From positions 1 to 64,000 of the forward strand of contig NZ_QWEG01000013.1 of assembly GCF_003515685.1 (NCBI RefSeq): DNA of 64,000 bases, in the 5' to 3' direction. Both the position numbers and the translations under genes were made by a program. This stretch comes from Neobacillus notoginsengisoli (lineage in GTDB: Bacteria; Bacillota; Bacilli; Bacillales; Cytobacillaceae). Shown in pieces: positions 7,848-15,892 of the stretch; position 1 is the stretch's first letter, and each line of letters begins with the position of its first letter. The notes below the pieces were generated by a model. It was not told the origin of the DNA, did no database searches, and worked only from the letters and a program-made list of their open reading frames with translations.

Positions 7848-9134
7848 TTATTTTTTCAGCTTTTTGACATCTGCCTCCGCTCTTTCCAGCGCCTCTTCAG
7901 GGCTCATTTTTCCGGCAAAAACCTTGTCGATATGCGGGTTGATCCTGTTTTGGTAATCAGGATATTCCAGCGGAACAGGGTATAGATTTGTTACCTTTAG
8001 ATTCTCAACGGTCAATTCATAAACTTCTTTCGCTTGTCCGTCAAGAGACTTGGCTACTGCCTCAGCTCCTTCAATATTGGCGATATTATCGTAGTTTTTC
8101 TCTCCCCAATATTGCTGTGCATCTTTGCCTGTCAAGTATTTAATGAATTCAACAGCTTCCTTTGGATGTTTAGAGCCTTTAGGCACCTCGACCACGAAGC
8201 CTCCACCATCGGCCCAATGCTTACTGTTTTCATCATAAGCTGGAATTTTTGCAACGCCGAACTCCATATCCTTGCCGTAATCACGGATTTGCGTGTAGAA
8301 AGTTCCAACATCAATGTACATGGCGACTTTACCAGAAATGAATGGGTTGGCTTGTTCGCTGCCAAATTCAGCTTTGAAAGCCTGGACATTTTTTTCGCCA
8401 TAATGTTTTTGCCAATCAAGTAGCCAATTCAACGCATCCAGCTTTTTAGGTGTATTGATGAAGAGCTCGCCATCTTCGATAAAGCCTTTGCCGTCATCGG
8501 CGCTAGCCATCCAGGCAGGTGCGCCAGTACTTCCCCATAGCGGATAGAAGCCAAAGCGCTCAAATTTATCACCGTTTTTCACATCCAGCTTTTTGGCATA
8601 TTCCTCAAGCTCGGCCCAGGTTTGAGGCGGCTTTTCAGGGTCTAAGCCAGCTTCCTTGAATGCTTCTTTATTATAAAATAACAGCCTTGTATCTGTATTA
8701 AACGGAACAGCATAAGGCTTATTATCATGCAATACCATTTCCCATAGATGCGGGTAAAAATTTTCCTTGAATGAATCATCAAGATACTTGCTTAGGTCTT
8801 CGGCTTGATTGTTCTCAGCGCGCTGTGCGACCGAGTTAATATCATTCACGATGACATCGGCTGGGCTCCCGGCTGCGACAGAAGCAAGGTTCTTTGTCCA
8901 AATATCTCCCCATGGAAGAAATGTATGCTTTACTTCAATTTTGTCCTGAGAATCATTAAAGTCCTTCACGATCTTTTCGATAATTGGTCTCCGTGTTTCG
9001 GAACCCCAAAATGTCCAAAAATCGATGACTACTTTTCCATCTTTTGAATCTGCGTTGCTTTTCTCACCGCTGCAACCTGCTAGCACCCCTAAAACTAACA
9101 GAAAGCTTAATAACCCCAAAATTCCCTTTCTCAT
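7848..9134 (-). CDS. Sugar ABC transporter substrate-binding lipoprotein
   Basis: A 428-residue extracellular solute-binding protein (family 1, MalE/UgpB-like). It starts with a lipoprotein signal peptide (MRKGILGLLSFLLVLGVLAGC), in which the cysteine of LAGC becomes the lipidated residue. The mature part begins with the usual VVIDFWTFWG pattern and contains GSPADVIVNDINSVAQRAENN. An open frame continues to 9245, but those extra codons run into a dispersed repeat. ATG 9134 has AGGAGG seven bases upstream and starts the signal peptide exactly, so the longer start is wrong. It is the first gene of the importer operon; no cre box was recognised upstream. Confidence 0.92.
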   Translation of the reverse strand: MRKGILGLLSFLLVLGVLAGCSGEKSNADSKDGKVVIDFWTFWGSETRRPIIEKIVKDFNDSQDKIEVKHTFLPWGDIWTKNLASVAAGSPADVIVNDINSVAQRAENNQAEDLSKYLDDSFKENFYPHLWEMVLHDNKPYAVPFNTDTRLLFYNKEAFKEAGLDPEKPPQTWAELEEYAKKLDVKNGDKFERFGFYPLWGSTGAPAWMASADDGKGFIEDGELFINTPKKLDALNWLLDWQKHYGEKNVQAFKAEFGSEQANPFISGKVAMYIDVGTFYTQIRDYGKDMEFGVAKIPAYDENSKHWADGGGFVVEVPKGSKHPKEAVEFIKYLTGKDAQQYWGEKNYDNIANIEGAEAVAKSLDGQAKEVYELTVENLKVTNLYPVPLEYPDYQNRINPHIDKVFAGKMSPEEALERAEADVKKLKK

Positions 9135-9181
9135 TTTTTCCTCCTGAATTATGTATTTTTTAGGCTCTGTTAATTTTGGTT

Positions 9182-9243
9182 GTTGATTTCCACTACGGGC
9201 ACACGCTTTCCGCGGGGCGTCAGTGCCCTTCGCTTCAATCAAC
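9182..9243. repeat. Short copy of a GC-rich dispersed repeat with GTTGATT ends
   Basis: The 62-bp element begins GTTGATTTC and ends AATCAAC, so its ends are inverted. It contains CGCTTTCCGCGGGGCGTCAG and a self-complementary GGGCAC/GTGCCC pair, so it can fold back. The same core occurs in the 191-bp element at 17328-17518. It looks like an internally deleted copy. It lies about 50 bp upstream of the binding-protein start codon, probably within the operon leader. Confidence 0.7.
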
Positions 9244-9463
9244 AAAGTTAAAAATCAACATAACTCTATAACACAGCCATTTTCCAAACCTTATATCCTT
9301 TTACCCATATTTTCTCCTTCAAAACTTCCTTTTTCCTGAAAAAATCTGATATTACGACAAATTCATTAGGAGAAGCTATAACAAAGGGATTAGCTTCTTA
9401 AGGAGAACGTAATTAAAAGGGCATATTGGACGAAGGTGAGCCCAGGTGAAAAGAAGAACACGC

Positions 9464-9490
9464 AAAAGGCCGGCCCAATGGGCCGGCCTT
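9464..9490 (-). terminator. Terminator of the two YjcZ-type genes
   Basis: A perfect stem of AAGGCCGGCCC and GGGCCGGCCTT around an ATT loop. On the minus strand it is followed by TTTTGCG, ten bases beyond the stop codon of the second mini-gene. Confidence 0.85.
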
Positions 9491-9499
9491 TACTGCCAG

Positions 9500-9637
9500 T
9501 TAACAGAATCTAAAACAGGCAGCGCCAACTATAATCAAGAGAATGAACAGGACGACAATGAGGGCAAAGCCTCCGCCATATCCAAAGCCGCCGCCGTATC
9601 CACAGCCGCCATATCCATAACCGCCGTATCCGAACAT
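9500..9637 (-). CDS. YjcZ-family sporulation mini-protein (second of pair)
   Basis: A 45-residue protein whose first 24 residues are Gly/Tyr-rich repeats ([16 protein letters not shown]). A single hydrophobic helix, [16 protein letters not shown], follows, and the protein ends CFRFC. The G/Y-rich head followed by [16 protein letters not shown] is the signature of the YjcZ/YczA-type sporulation proteins of Bacillaceae. AGGAGGAGG lies upstream of the ATG. It follows a sister gene by 18 bp and shares a terminator. The function of the family is not established; the association with sporulation is family knowledge. Confidence 0.85.
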   Translation of the reverse strand: MFGYGGYGYGGCGYGGGFGYGGGFALIVVLFILLIIVGAACFRFC

Positions 9638-9655
9638 ATAAGAACCTCCTCCTAT

Positions 9656-9763
9656 TTAATAAAATCCACCATATCCCCAGGAAGCCCCGATGATAACCAA
9701 CAGAATGAATAGAACAACTAGGAGGGCAAAACCTCCGCCATACCCAAATCCTCCACCAGACAT
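9656..9763 (-). CDS. YjcZ-family sporulation mini-protein (first of pair)
   Basis: A 35-residue protein beginning [12 protein letters not shown], continuing into the hydrophobic helix ALLVVLFILLVIIGAS and ending WGYGGFY. It is the archetypal YjcZ layout. The start ATG at 9763 has GGAGGT upstream; the ATG six bases further up is followed at once by TGA and cannot be used. It forms a two-gene unit with the 45-residue paralogue downstream, so the pair arose by local duplication. Confidence 0.85.
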   Translation of the reverse strand: MSGGGFGYGGGFALLVVLFILLVIIGASWGYGGFY

Positions 9764-9871
9764 TCACATTACCTCCTTTAGTTAAGTCCATATATCCTAT
9801 TCATGAACAGGAAAATGTGCAATAGACTCAGAAGCATTTTTCATAAATGGGCGTCTTACCATTCCATGAAC

Positions 9872-9899
9872 AAAAAAAGAACCCATTTGCGGGTTCTTT
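9872..9899 (-). terminator. Terminator of the AI-2E-family gene
   Basis: On the minus strand AAAGAACCC pairs with GGGTTCTTT and runs into TTTTG, just beyond the stop codon at 9905. Confidence 0.85.
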
Positions 9900-9904
9900 C
9901 ACCA

Positions 9905-10936
9905 TCATATTTTAAAGTTGGTTTTGATGACATTCACTCTAATAAGCGCATCAAGCAAAATGACCAGAGCCGGCCCGGCAAACAGTCCGACAAAACCGAT
10001 CAGTTTAAACCCAATATACAGGCTTGCAAGCGATGCAAGCGGAGAAATACCAAGGCTTGTAGCATAAACCTTTGGCTCGATGATCCGCCGAATGACCGTA
10101 ATGGCAAGAAATAAGATGATCAGGCCAATCCCAAGAAACTGTTTTCCCTGTATGATGGAAATGACTGCCCACGGGACGAGGAAAGAGCCTGTTCCGAGAA
10201 TCGGCAAAATATCGACCAGCACGATTAGAAGGGAAAAAAGCCCCGCATACTTGACTTTTAATAGCATAAGGCCGATAAACGCCAGCGAAAATGTAATCAG
10301 GCTAAGGATAATTTGGGCTTTGATAAATCCGACGCCGGCTTTCGTTAATTGGTTTAGGACAATGGAAACTTTCCTCTTCGTGCCTTCGGTCAAATGGGAT
10401 TTGATTGAGGCTTTTATTTCCGGCAGCTCGAGGCTGATTAAAAATAATGCCACCAGGTAAATAAGGAATTCAATTAAGAATCCGGGTATTGAGGTTAAAA
10501 AACCTATCAATACGTGGATCATTTCCTGTACGAATCGATCCAGGGAATTAACAGATTCATCAAGCGTCTTCTCAATCGACGCAATGACATCGGGCGGAAG
10601 CGTCTGCGTGTAATCCTTCCATCGCTTTATTAGCGGCTTGATTCCTGATGAATAAATGTCTCTGACATAGGTTGGTGTTCTTTCTGACAGGTTCATAACC
10701 TGCTGAAAGAGGATCAGGAACAAGTTGTAACCAAGAACTACAATACCAAGCAGAAAAGCAATGAAGGAGGCGATAACGGACTTGACCCTGCTTAACTTCA
10801 ATTTCCTCTGCAAATAGCCCACAAGCCCTTCGAGCAAAATGGCGGTAACCAATGCAAATAGAAGCGGCAAGCTATAAGGTATAAAAAAAATAAAGAGCAG
10901 AATAAGAACTGCCAGAATAATCCACTTTTTCCACAT
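9905..10936 (-). CDS. AI-2E family membrane protein (YtvI/YdbI-like)
   Basis: A 343-residue integral membrane protein. It has paired N-terminal helices, a long soluble segment (about residues 75-150), and a C-terminal block of helices containing LVDILPILGTGSFLVPWAVISIIQG and the YIGFKLIGFVGLFAGPALVILL motif of the AI-2E/PerM/YtvI superfamily. Family members include sporulation protein YtvI and the Na+(Li+)/H+ antiporter-like YdbI, YrrI and TqsA. Length and the SPLASLASLYIGFK region suggest the YtvI side, and it adjoins sporulation mini-genes, but the exact orthologue cannot be set from sequence alone. It is transcribed singly. Confidence 0.8.
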   Translation of the reverse strand: MWKKWIILAVLILLFIFFIPYSLPLLFALVTAILLEGLVGYLQRKLKLSRVKSVIASFIAFLLGIVVLGYNLFLILFQQVMNLSERTPTYVRDIYSSGIKPLIKRWKDYTQTLPPDVIASIEKTLDESVNSLDRFVQEMIHVLIGFLTSIPGFLIEFLIYLVALFLISLELPEIKASIKSHLTEGTKRKVSIVLNQLTKAGVGFIKAQIILSLITFSLAFIGLMLLKVKYAGLFSLLIVLVDILPILGTGSFLVPWAVISIIQGKQFLGIGLIILFLAITVIRRIIEPKVYATSLGISPLASLASLYIGFKLIGFVGLFAGPALVILLDALIRVNVIKTNFKI

Positions 10937-11043
10937 AATCTTCTCTCCCGGTAGCTATTAACTAAAGGTAAGCTTCGTTATTCAATTATATCTATTAACC
11001 GCGGCTAAAGCGAAGCTTTTGTCGAAAAAAAACATCCTTCCAA

Positions 11044-11071
11044 TAAAAAGGGATGCCGCCCGGGCACCCCC
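11044..11071 (-). terminator. cphBA operon terminator
   Basis: On the minus strand GGGTGCC pairs with GGCATCC across CGGGC, followed by CTTTTTATT. It begins seven bases after the cphA stop codon. Confidence 0.8.
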
Positions 11072-11077
11072 ATTTTA

Positions 11078-13714
11078 TTAGATAATTTTTTTCGCACCCA
11101 TGTTTTTCTGGCTGCTTATTTGGGATAAAAATCCAGATACAACCGAGTATTTCTCATAAAGGAAAAATAGGGAGTCTCCAGGATGGGAGCAGTTCCATGC
11201 ATAGTAATAAGCTTTCAGTTCATCCGTAATAATGGATAGCTGTTTTCCGCTTCCCCCTATTTCCTTCAGGGCAGCGGCGTGCATCATGCTGGCTGTTTCA
11301 TATGGAGCTCTTCCGCGGAGATCCTGATCCTCCCGAATGACCAGCCCATCGGTGTTTTTAACAGCCATTCTTGCCATTTCCCTGATTTCATGGTCCTGCC
11401 TATCACCCGGTGCAGAGAGGACTGTCGTTGTTGTTCCTTTTCTGAAATGCTTTGCAGTATCAAAGAATGCATTCAGCCCGGCAATATTATGGGCATAATC
11501 AATGATGATCAACCTGCCATCCAATTCAAACGTATTAAATCTGCCCCTCGACTGTTCATGATCCGGCTTAAAGGTTAACGCCTTTTCTTTCAGGACTTCA
11601 ATCTCGACGCCTTGAGAGCTGGCGGCAGCCAGCGCCTGAAGCAGGTTGGCGATATTGTGCCTTGCTTTGCCTTCAATCGTAACGGGAATATCTTTGGCGG
11701 GAAGCAATTTCATCTTCTTCCCTTCTTTGATACAGGTAATCCAGTTATCTTCATCAAGATACCAGACTGTCCATCCTCTTTCGACAGCTCCCTGAACATG
11801 GTGGTTTGTATGGAAAAGGCTCGTATAAACAATCCTTCCCCGCGTATGGGCAGCCATTTGGACAACCTCCGGATCATCTGCATTCAATACGCAGACGCCA
11901 TCCTGCCTGACAACTTCAGGAATGAGCCTTTTTAATTTAACAAGCTGCTTGAAATCCTCAATGCCATCAAGCCCTAAATGATCCTCGGAGACATTCGTAA
12001 CGATGCCAACATCACATTCTCTGAACGCAAGGCCTTCACGTAGAATCCCGCCGCGGGCAGTTTCCAGGACAGCCGCATCCACTTCTGGATTAGCCAGAAT
12101 TTTACGGGCGCTGATCGGGCCGCTGCAATCTCCTTCATCAATAACACGGCTGCCAATATAAACCCCATCGGAATTGGTCATACCAACATGATAGCCGTCC
12201 CTTTCTAAAAAATGCTTAATCATTCTTGTCGTGGTCGTTTTACCGTTCGTTCCGGTTATAGCAATAATGGGTATCGCTGCCTCTTCCCTTGTTTTGAATA
12301 AGTAATCGACAATTGCATTGCCAACATCCCTCGGCTTTCCTTTTGCGGGATAATGGTGCATCCTGATTCCAGGTGCGGCATTCACTTCAATGACCGCTGA
12401 CTTGGATCTGTCAAGCGGAACAGATATATCGGGGCAAATCAAATCAACTCCGGCCACATCCAATCCAATCGACTGTGCTGCAAGGGAAGCCATTTCCCTG
12501 ATAGTAGGATGGATCTCATCTGTTACATCAATGGCGAGGCCCCCTGTAGAAAGGTTTGCATTGCCGGCAACCTGGATGACACTGCCTGGTTCAGGTATCG
12601 ATTCTAACGTTAAGTTCGATTTCTCCAGATGGCATGTAATCGTTGAATTCAAGGGGATTTTTGTCATCGGCTTTTCATGCCCGTCTCCTCTGAGCGGATT
12701 TTTATTTTCAACCTCAATCAATTTTCTGATAGATTCGTGTCCATTTCCAATGACAAACGGAGGCACTCTCATACTTGCTGCAATTAGTTTTCCGTCCACC
12801 ATGAGCAGCCTGTAATCATTGCCTTGATAGTATCTTTCAACGATTATTTCAGTTTCCTTGTTCTCCATGCAGTGGAGAATACTGAATAATTCTTCCCTGC
12901 TTTTTATATTTGTAAAAACGCCTCTGCCCTGGTTACCATTAAGCGGCTTCATGACGACAGGAAAACCGACTCGCTCAGCAACACCAAATACTTCCTCATA
13001 GGAGGAGGCTGTTTCACCTTCAGGTACGGGAACACCGACACTTGAGAGGATTGACTTTGTCACCTGCTTATCGCAAGAATTTTCCACCGCCATATACGGC
13101 GTCTGGCTTGTGATTGTAGCCTGAACATGCTTTTGTCTTCGACCGGTGCCTATTCTGACAAGGCTGTCAGTACCGACCCTTTCAACCGGAATCCCCTTTG
13201 CAAAAGCAGCGTTGTAGATTGCCTCAGTACTTGGGCCAAGTTTATTCGTGAAATAGAGATTTTCAATTTCATGAATGTACGTACTTGAATCAACATAAGG
13301 CGCGCCATCCAAGATTTTCTCGACAATTTCCTTGGCAGCTTGAAAGGCATAAAAACCGGATTTAGGCTCACGGTAATCATATGTAACGAAATAAATTCCT
13401 TTTTTGCCGCCCGTAATCGTTTTTCCCCTTTTGACCTTGATTCCAGCCAGATACTGCAAGTCAATCGCGATATGCTCGAGAATGTGCCCCATCCAGGTGC
13501 CTTCCTCAAGCCTCTCAACAAACCCTCCTTCATACCCAAGGGAGCAGGTGTGGCTTCTTAGGCTTGGGAGTGTTTTTAATAATGCTTCGTTAAATCCAGA
13601 CAGTGTATTTGACGGACTAAATTCCAATTCTTCGAGATCCAGTTCAATCCACATTGTTGGTTTATAACTAAAATAATTTGGCCCCTTTAAGTACCGTACC
13701 CGGATAATCTTCAT
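11078..13714 (-). CDS. cphA: Cyanophycin synthetase
   Basis: An 878-residue enzyme that builds multi-L-arginyl-poly-L-aspartate from Asp and Arg using two ATP-dependent active sites. The order is an N-terminal domain (1-160), an ATP-grasp domain (about 210-470, with VVMKPLNGNQGRGV at 253-266 and IEVNAAPGIRMH at 442-453), and a Mur-ligase-like domain with P-loop GTNGKTTTT (488-496). Length and domain order match CphA and exclude MurE or single ATP-grasp ligases. It starts 4 bp after the cyanophycinase stop codon, so synthesis and breakdown of the polymer are co-transcribed. Nitrogen, carbon and energy storage is the established role; use during sporulation is inference. Confidence 0.95.
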   Translation of the reverse strand: MKIIRVRYLKGPNYFSYKPTMWIELDLEELEFSPSNTLSGFNEALLKTLPSLRSHTCSLGYEGGFVERLEEGTWMGHILEHIAIDLQYLAGIKVKRGKTITGGKKGIYFVTYDYREPKSGFYAFQAAKEIVEKILDGAPYVDSSTYIHEIENLYFTNKLGPSTEAIYNAAFAKGIPVERVGTDSLVRIGTGRRQKHVQATITSQTPYMAVENSCDKQVTKSILSSVGVPVPEGETASSYEEVFGVAERVGFPVVMKPLNGNQGRGVFTNIKSREELFSILHCMENKETEIIVERYYQGNDYRLLMVDGKLIAASMRVPPFVIGNGHESIRKLIEVENKNPLRGDGHEKPMTKIPLNSTITCHLEKSNLTLESIPEPGSVIQVAGNANLSTGGLAIDVTDEIHPTIREMASLAAQSIGLDVAGVDLICPDISVPLDRSKSAVIEVNAAPGIRMHHYPAKGKPRDVGNAIVDYLFKTREEAAIPIIAITGTNGKTTTTRMIKHFLERDGYHVGMTNSDGVYIGSRVIDEGDCSGPISARKILANPEVDAAVLETARGGILREGLAFRECDVGIVTNVSEDHLGLDGIEDFKQLVKLKRLIPEVVRQDGVCVLNADDPEVVQMAAHTRGRIVYTSLFHTNHHVQGAVERGWTVWYLDEDNWITCIKEGKKMKLLPAKDIPVTIEGKARHNIANLLQALAAASSQGVEIEVLKEKALTFKPDHEQSRGRFNTFELDGRLIIIDYAHNIAGLNAFFDTAKHFRKGTTTTVLSAPGDRQDHEIREMARMAVKNTDGLVIREDQDLRGRAPYETASMMHAAALKEIGGSGKQLSIITDELKAYYYAWNCSHPGDSLFFLYEKYSVVSGFLSQISSQKNMGAKKII

Positions 13715-13718
13715 CTTT

Positions 13719-14531
13719 TTACTCCCCTTTTACTATTAACTTTCTATTTTTCAGATCAAATTTATAGCCGTGTGTCAGGGTGTGAAGCTTAAAGTTGGAT
13801 AAGGTCAGTTCCTCGCTTCCATTATCTGATTTTTTCACTTCAACGTACGCACTGTCTTTTCCATCCAAAATGAGGACCTGGTGTTCTCCTATTACTTCAA
13901 ATTGATCACCTTCAACAAGAATGGCAGTATTTTCATCAATACCAATTCCCATTAAATTTGGATTTCCCGCAATAGCGCCCAGGAGCCGGTCAAATCGTGA
14001 CCTTTGTGAAAAATGCTGGTCAATCAGCAAGTCCTCCATGAAACCGAATCCGTTGTCCATTTCAACCTGAAGTATGTCATCAGAATCCTTCGTCAAGGCG
14101 TTTACAATCATATGCTTACCCATAATCGATGCCCCGGCACTGGTTCCCCCAAGAACAAGTCCATTTTGCCATTGCTTGTAAATTAGCGAATGAAGCTTTG
14201 TTCCAGTGATCATCTGTGTCAGCCTACTTTGGTCTCCCCCGGTTATGAAAAGGGCGGAAAGTCCATCAACAGTCTCAATAATTCTCGGATCCTCAGACAT
14301 CTCTCTGCTATTAACATCTATGATGACGGAATCCTTTACTCCATGTTTTTCAAATACTTCTCTATATTCATTACCGACCTGCTCGGGAATTTGTGTTGCC
14401 GTCGTTAAAATGCCGACCTTCCCTATCCGTTTGGAGGAGAGCTCGACAAATTTGCTTAGAATTGTAACACCGTGGTATTTTTCTTCCGCTCCTCCAATGA
14501 TTAACAAAGGGCCGTTTTTCAAAATCATCAC
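13719..14531 (-). CDS. cphB: Cyanophycinase
   Basis: A 270-residue peptidase of family S51 that cuts cyanophycin into beta-Asp-Arg dipeptides. The nucleophile motif GGTSAGA is visible with the serine at residue 131. LFITGGDQSRL (about 94-104) is the conserved loop before it, and IGIDENTAI follows as in CphB. It is the first gene of the cphB-cphA operon. The frame opens with GTG (14531) followed by ATG (14528). A TTG nine bases further on, behind AGGTGATG, is also credible and would trim the N-terminus. Peptidase E (aspartyl dipeptidase) is the main alternative, but length and the cphA neighbour exclude it. Confidence 0.93.
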   Translation of the reverse strand: MMILKNGPLLIIGGAEEKYHGVTILSKFVELSSKRIGKVGILTTATQIPEQVGNEYREVFEKHGVKDSVIIDVNSREMSEDPRIIETVDGLSALFITGGDQSRLTQMITGTKLHSLIYKQWQNGLVLGGTSAGASIMGKHMIVNALTKDSDDILQVEMDNGFGFMEDLLIDQHFSQRSRFDRLLGAIAGNPNLMGIGIDENTAILVEGDQFEVIGEHQVLILDGKDSAYVEVKKSDNGSEELTLSNFKLHTLTHGYKFDLKNRKLIVKGE

Positions 14532-14734
14532 CTGTCCGGGAGTTTTTTCAAAATTATAATAATATTTTATATACCCGCTAGCGCCATTTACAAAACTTCA
14601 TCCGTAAAAAGGTATATGTAAATTTCCCTGAAATTATAGCAATACATGTAAATAATTTTTCATTAGAAAAGCCAGCCTACTCATTTTCATTTTGACCAAT
14701 TTGTTTTATCCATTTAATCGTCAGGGTATACAAT

Positions 14735-14876
14735 ACAGTGAATCTTCCATCAGGGGAGTTCTTCCTTCTTCCCCTGATGGTTAGACCAATCGGCTTTTAC
14801 GGGCAGTTGAACCCCTCCTAACTTCTTCGGTAACTCATAATCCCCGATGTAGGACTGCCCGTTAAGAGTGGGATAA
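14735..14876 (+). repeat. Structured intergenic repeat, left copy
   Basis: It contains AGTGAATCTTCCATCAG, a perfect 11-bp hairpin (CCATCAGGGGA/TCCCCTGATGG at 14747-14780), GGTTAGA, GGGCAGTTGA and ACTGCCCGTTAAGAGTGGGATAA. The GGGCAGT and ACTGCCC blocks can pair as a second, larger hairpin. An inverted copy with the same landmarks lies at 15351-15468. It resembles dispersed bcr-like repeats of Bacillus genomes, but I cannot name the family with certainty. With it, the 14532-14889 gap is explained except for AT-rich sequence upstream of cphB. Confidence 0.75.
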
Positions 14877-14889
14877 GAGAGGTGATGAA

Positions 14890-15117
14890 ATGCAAAAAAA
14901 AGGGAAAAAAACCGCTCCCTCCCTTCAGCAGGGAAACAGGGATCATCCAGAACAATATCCGACATCAAATGAAAGTCTTTTTGACAAGTTTGAGAGTGAG
15001 CAAAATGTCGATCCAATTCCAATGGAAGATCTTAAGCTCGAACAAAAGGAAGAGAAAAAAGAGCATCACACGAAGAATGATTCCTCGAGTGATAGAAAAT
15101 ATAAATCCGGATTTTAA
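14890..15117 (+). CDS. Small hydrophilic protein, unknown
   Basis: A 75-residue, strongly charged protein with no hydrophobic segment, rich in Lys, Glu, Ser and Gln (for example LEQKEEKKEHHTKNDSSSDR). AGAGGTGAT precedes the ATG by a normal distance, and the GGTGAT overlaps the end of the left structured repeat. I recognise no domain. Composition is like that of small disordered sporulation or stress proteins, but that is only an impression. It is followed 33 bp later by another tiny charged ORF; both lie between inverted repeats. Confidence 0.55.
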   Translation: MQKKGKKTAPSLQQGNRDHPEQYPTSNESLFDKFESEQNVDPIPMEDLKLEQKEEKKEHHTKNDSSSDRKYKSGF

Positions 15118-15150
15118 TTCACTCTTCCAAAAATAGATGGAGGGATAAAA

Positions 15151-15282
15151 TTGACAGAAAATAAGGAAAAAGAAAAAAACGACTCACTTGAACAAGAGAA
15201 GAAAAAGTTAACAGGGAAAGACATCGAGCCGCAACGCGACCCTGTAAAACCACAAGAAGAATGCAAGACTAAAAATCAATAA
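15151..15282 (+). CDS. Tiny charged protein with TTG start, unknown
   Basis: A 43-residue ORF starting with TTG, preceded by GGAGGG with a 6-base gap. It encodes TENKEKEKNDSLEQEKKKLT and then GKDIEPQRDPVKPQEECKTKNQ. The product is almost entirely charged and polar with one Cys near the end. A strong terminator follows at 15305. It is probably co-transcribed with the 75-residue ORF upstream. No family recognised; the ribosome site and terminator are the main support. Confidence 0.5.
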   Translation: MTENKEKEKNDSLEQEKKKLTGKDIEPQRDPVKPQEECKTKNQ

Positions 15283-15304
15283 CGAACCCCCATATAGATT
15301 GACT

Positions 15305-15328
15305 GCCTGGCATATGCCAGGTATTTTT
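15305..15328 (+). terminator. Terminator of the two-gene cassette
   Basis: GCCTGGCATATGCCAGG forms a perfect palindromic stem and is followed by TATTTTTTAT, 23 bp after the tiny ORF. Confidence 0.85.
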
Positions 15329-15350
15329 TATGCATGCTTTCCGGTTCAAA

Positions 15351-15468
15351 AGTTATCCCACTCTTTACGGGCAATAAGCCTCCTCCGGAGGCAACTGCCC
15401 CTAAAGGTCCGATAAGTTCATCTAACCATCAGTGGGAAAGGCGCCCACTGATGGAAGATTCACTTTAT
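15351..15468 (-). repeat. Structured intergenic repeat, inverted right copy
   Basis: Read on the minus strand it gives AGTGAATCTTCCATCAGTGGG, a hairpin closing with CCCACTGATGG, TTAGA, GGGGCAGTTGCCTCC pairing with GGAGGAGGC...TGCCC, and finally CCGTAAAGAGTGGGATAA. These are the same landmarks in the same order as the copy at 14735-14876. The hairpin sequences differ between copies but stay complementary, which suggests selection on RNA or DNA structure. Confidence 0.75.
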
Positions 15469-15592
15469 CTTGCCTTTTCTTTTTAGGGCTTATCCGTTCT
15501 ATCCCATTCCATTGAAGGGAAATTCATTCACACAGGAAATAGATATTTCATAAACTATCGTGGATGGAAGTATAAGAGGAGGAGCTTAAAGA

Positions 15593-15883
15593 ATGGAAAA
15601 TAGACAATTTTATGGTCATATGCCAGGAATGGCCGGCCACGGGGGAATGGGCGGCTATCCGGGATATGGGGGTTACGGCGGATACCCTGGAGATTACGGA
15701 GTATATGGAGGACACGGCGGATACCCTGGAGGATACGGCGGTTATGGGGGGCACCATGGCTACCCTGGATATGGACATCATTATGGATACGGACATCATC
15801 ATCATCACGGGCACCATCACGGATATCATCACGACCACCATCACGGACATGGATACCCTTACGGTTACGGGGGGCACCGATAA
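15593..15883 (+). CDS. Gly/Tyr/His-rich low-complexity protein, probable spore-coat or surface protein
   Basis: A 96-residue protein made of GGYGGYP-type repeats in its first two thirds. A His-rich tail follows with runs such as GHHHHHGHHHGYHHDHHHGHG (His clusters around residues 66-86). There is no signal peptide and no hydrophobic helix. AGGAGGAGC precedes the ATG by a normal distance. Tyr/Gly-rich, His-rich proteins are common in Bacillus spore coats, where they crosslink and bind metals, and this one sits near other sporulation-type genes. That role is inference from composition. Alternative frames here are long only because of the repeats. Confidence 0.7.
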   Translation: MENRQFYGHMPGMAGHGGMGGYPGYGGYGGYPGDYGVYGGHGGYPGGYGGYGGHHGYPGYGHHYGYGHHHHHGHHHGYHHDHHHGHGYPYGYGGHR

Positions 15884-15892
15884 TTTCAAAAG

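Noticed and set aside
9135-9245. N-terminal 37 codons of the sugar-binding-protein frame
   Set aside because: They translate a dispersed repeat; the signal peptide and AGGAGG fix the start at 9134.
9510-9791. 93-codon Trp/Arg-rich minus-strand ORF
   Set aside because: It is a frame shadow of the two YjcZ mini-genes; codons of Gly-rich repeats read out of frame give Trp/Arg runs.
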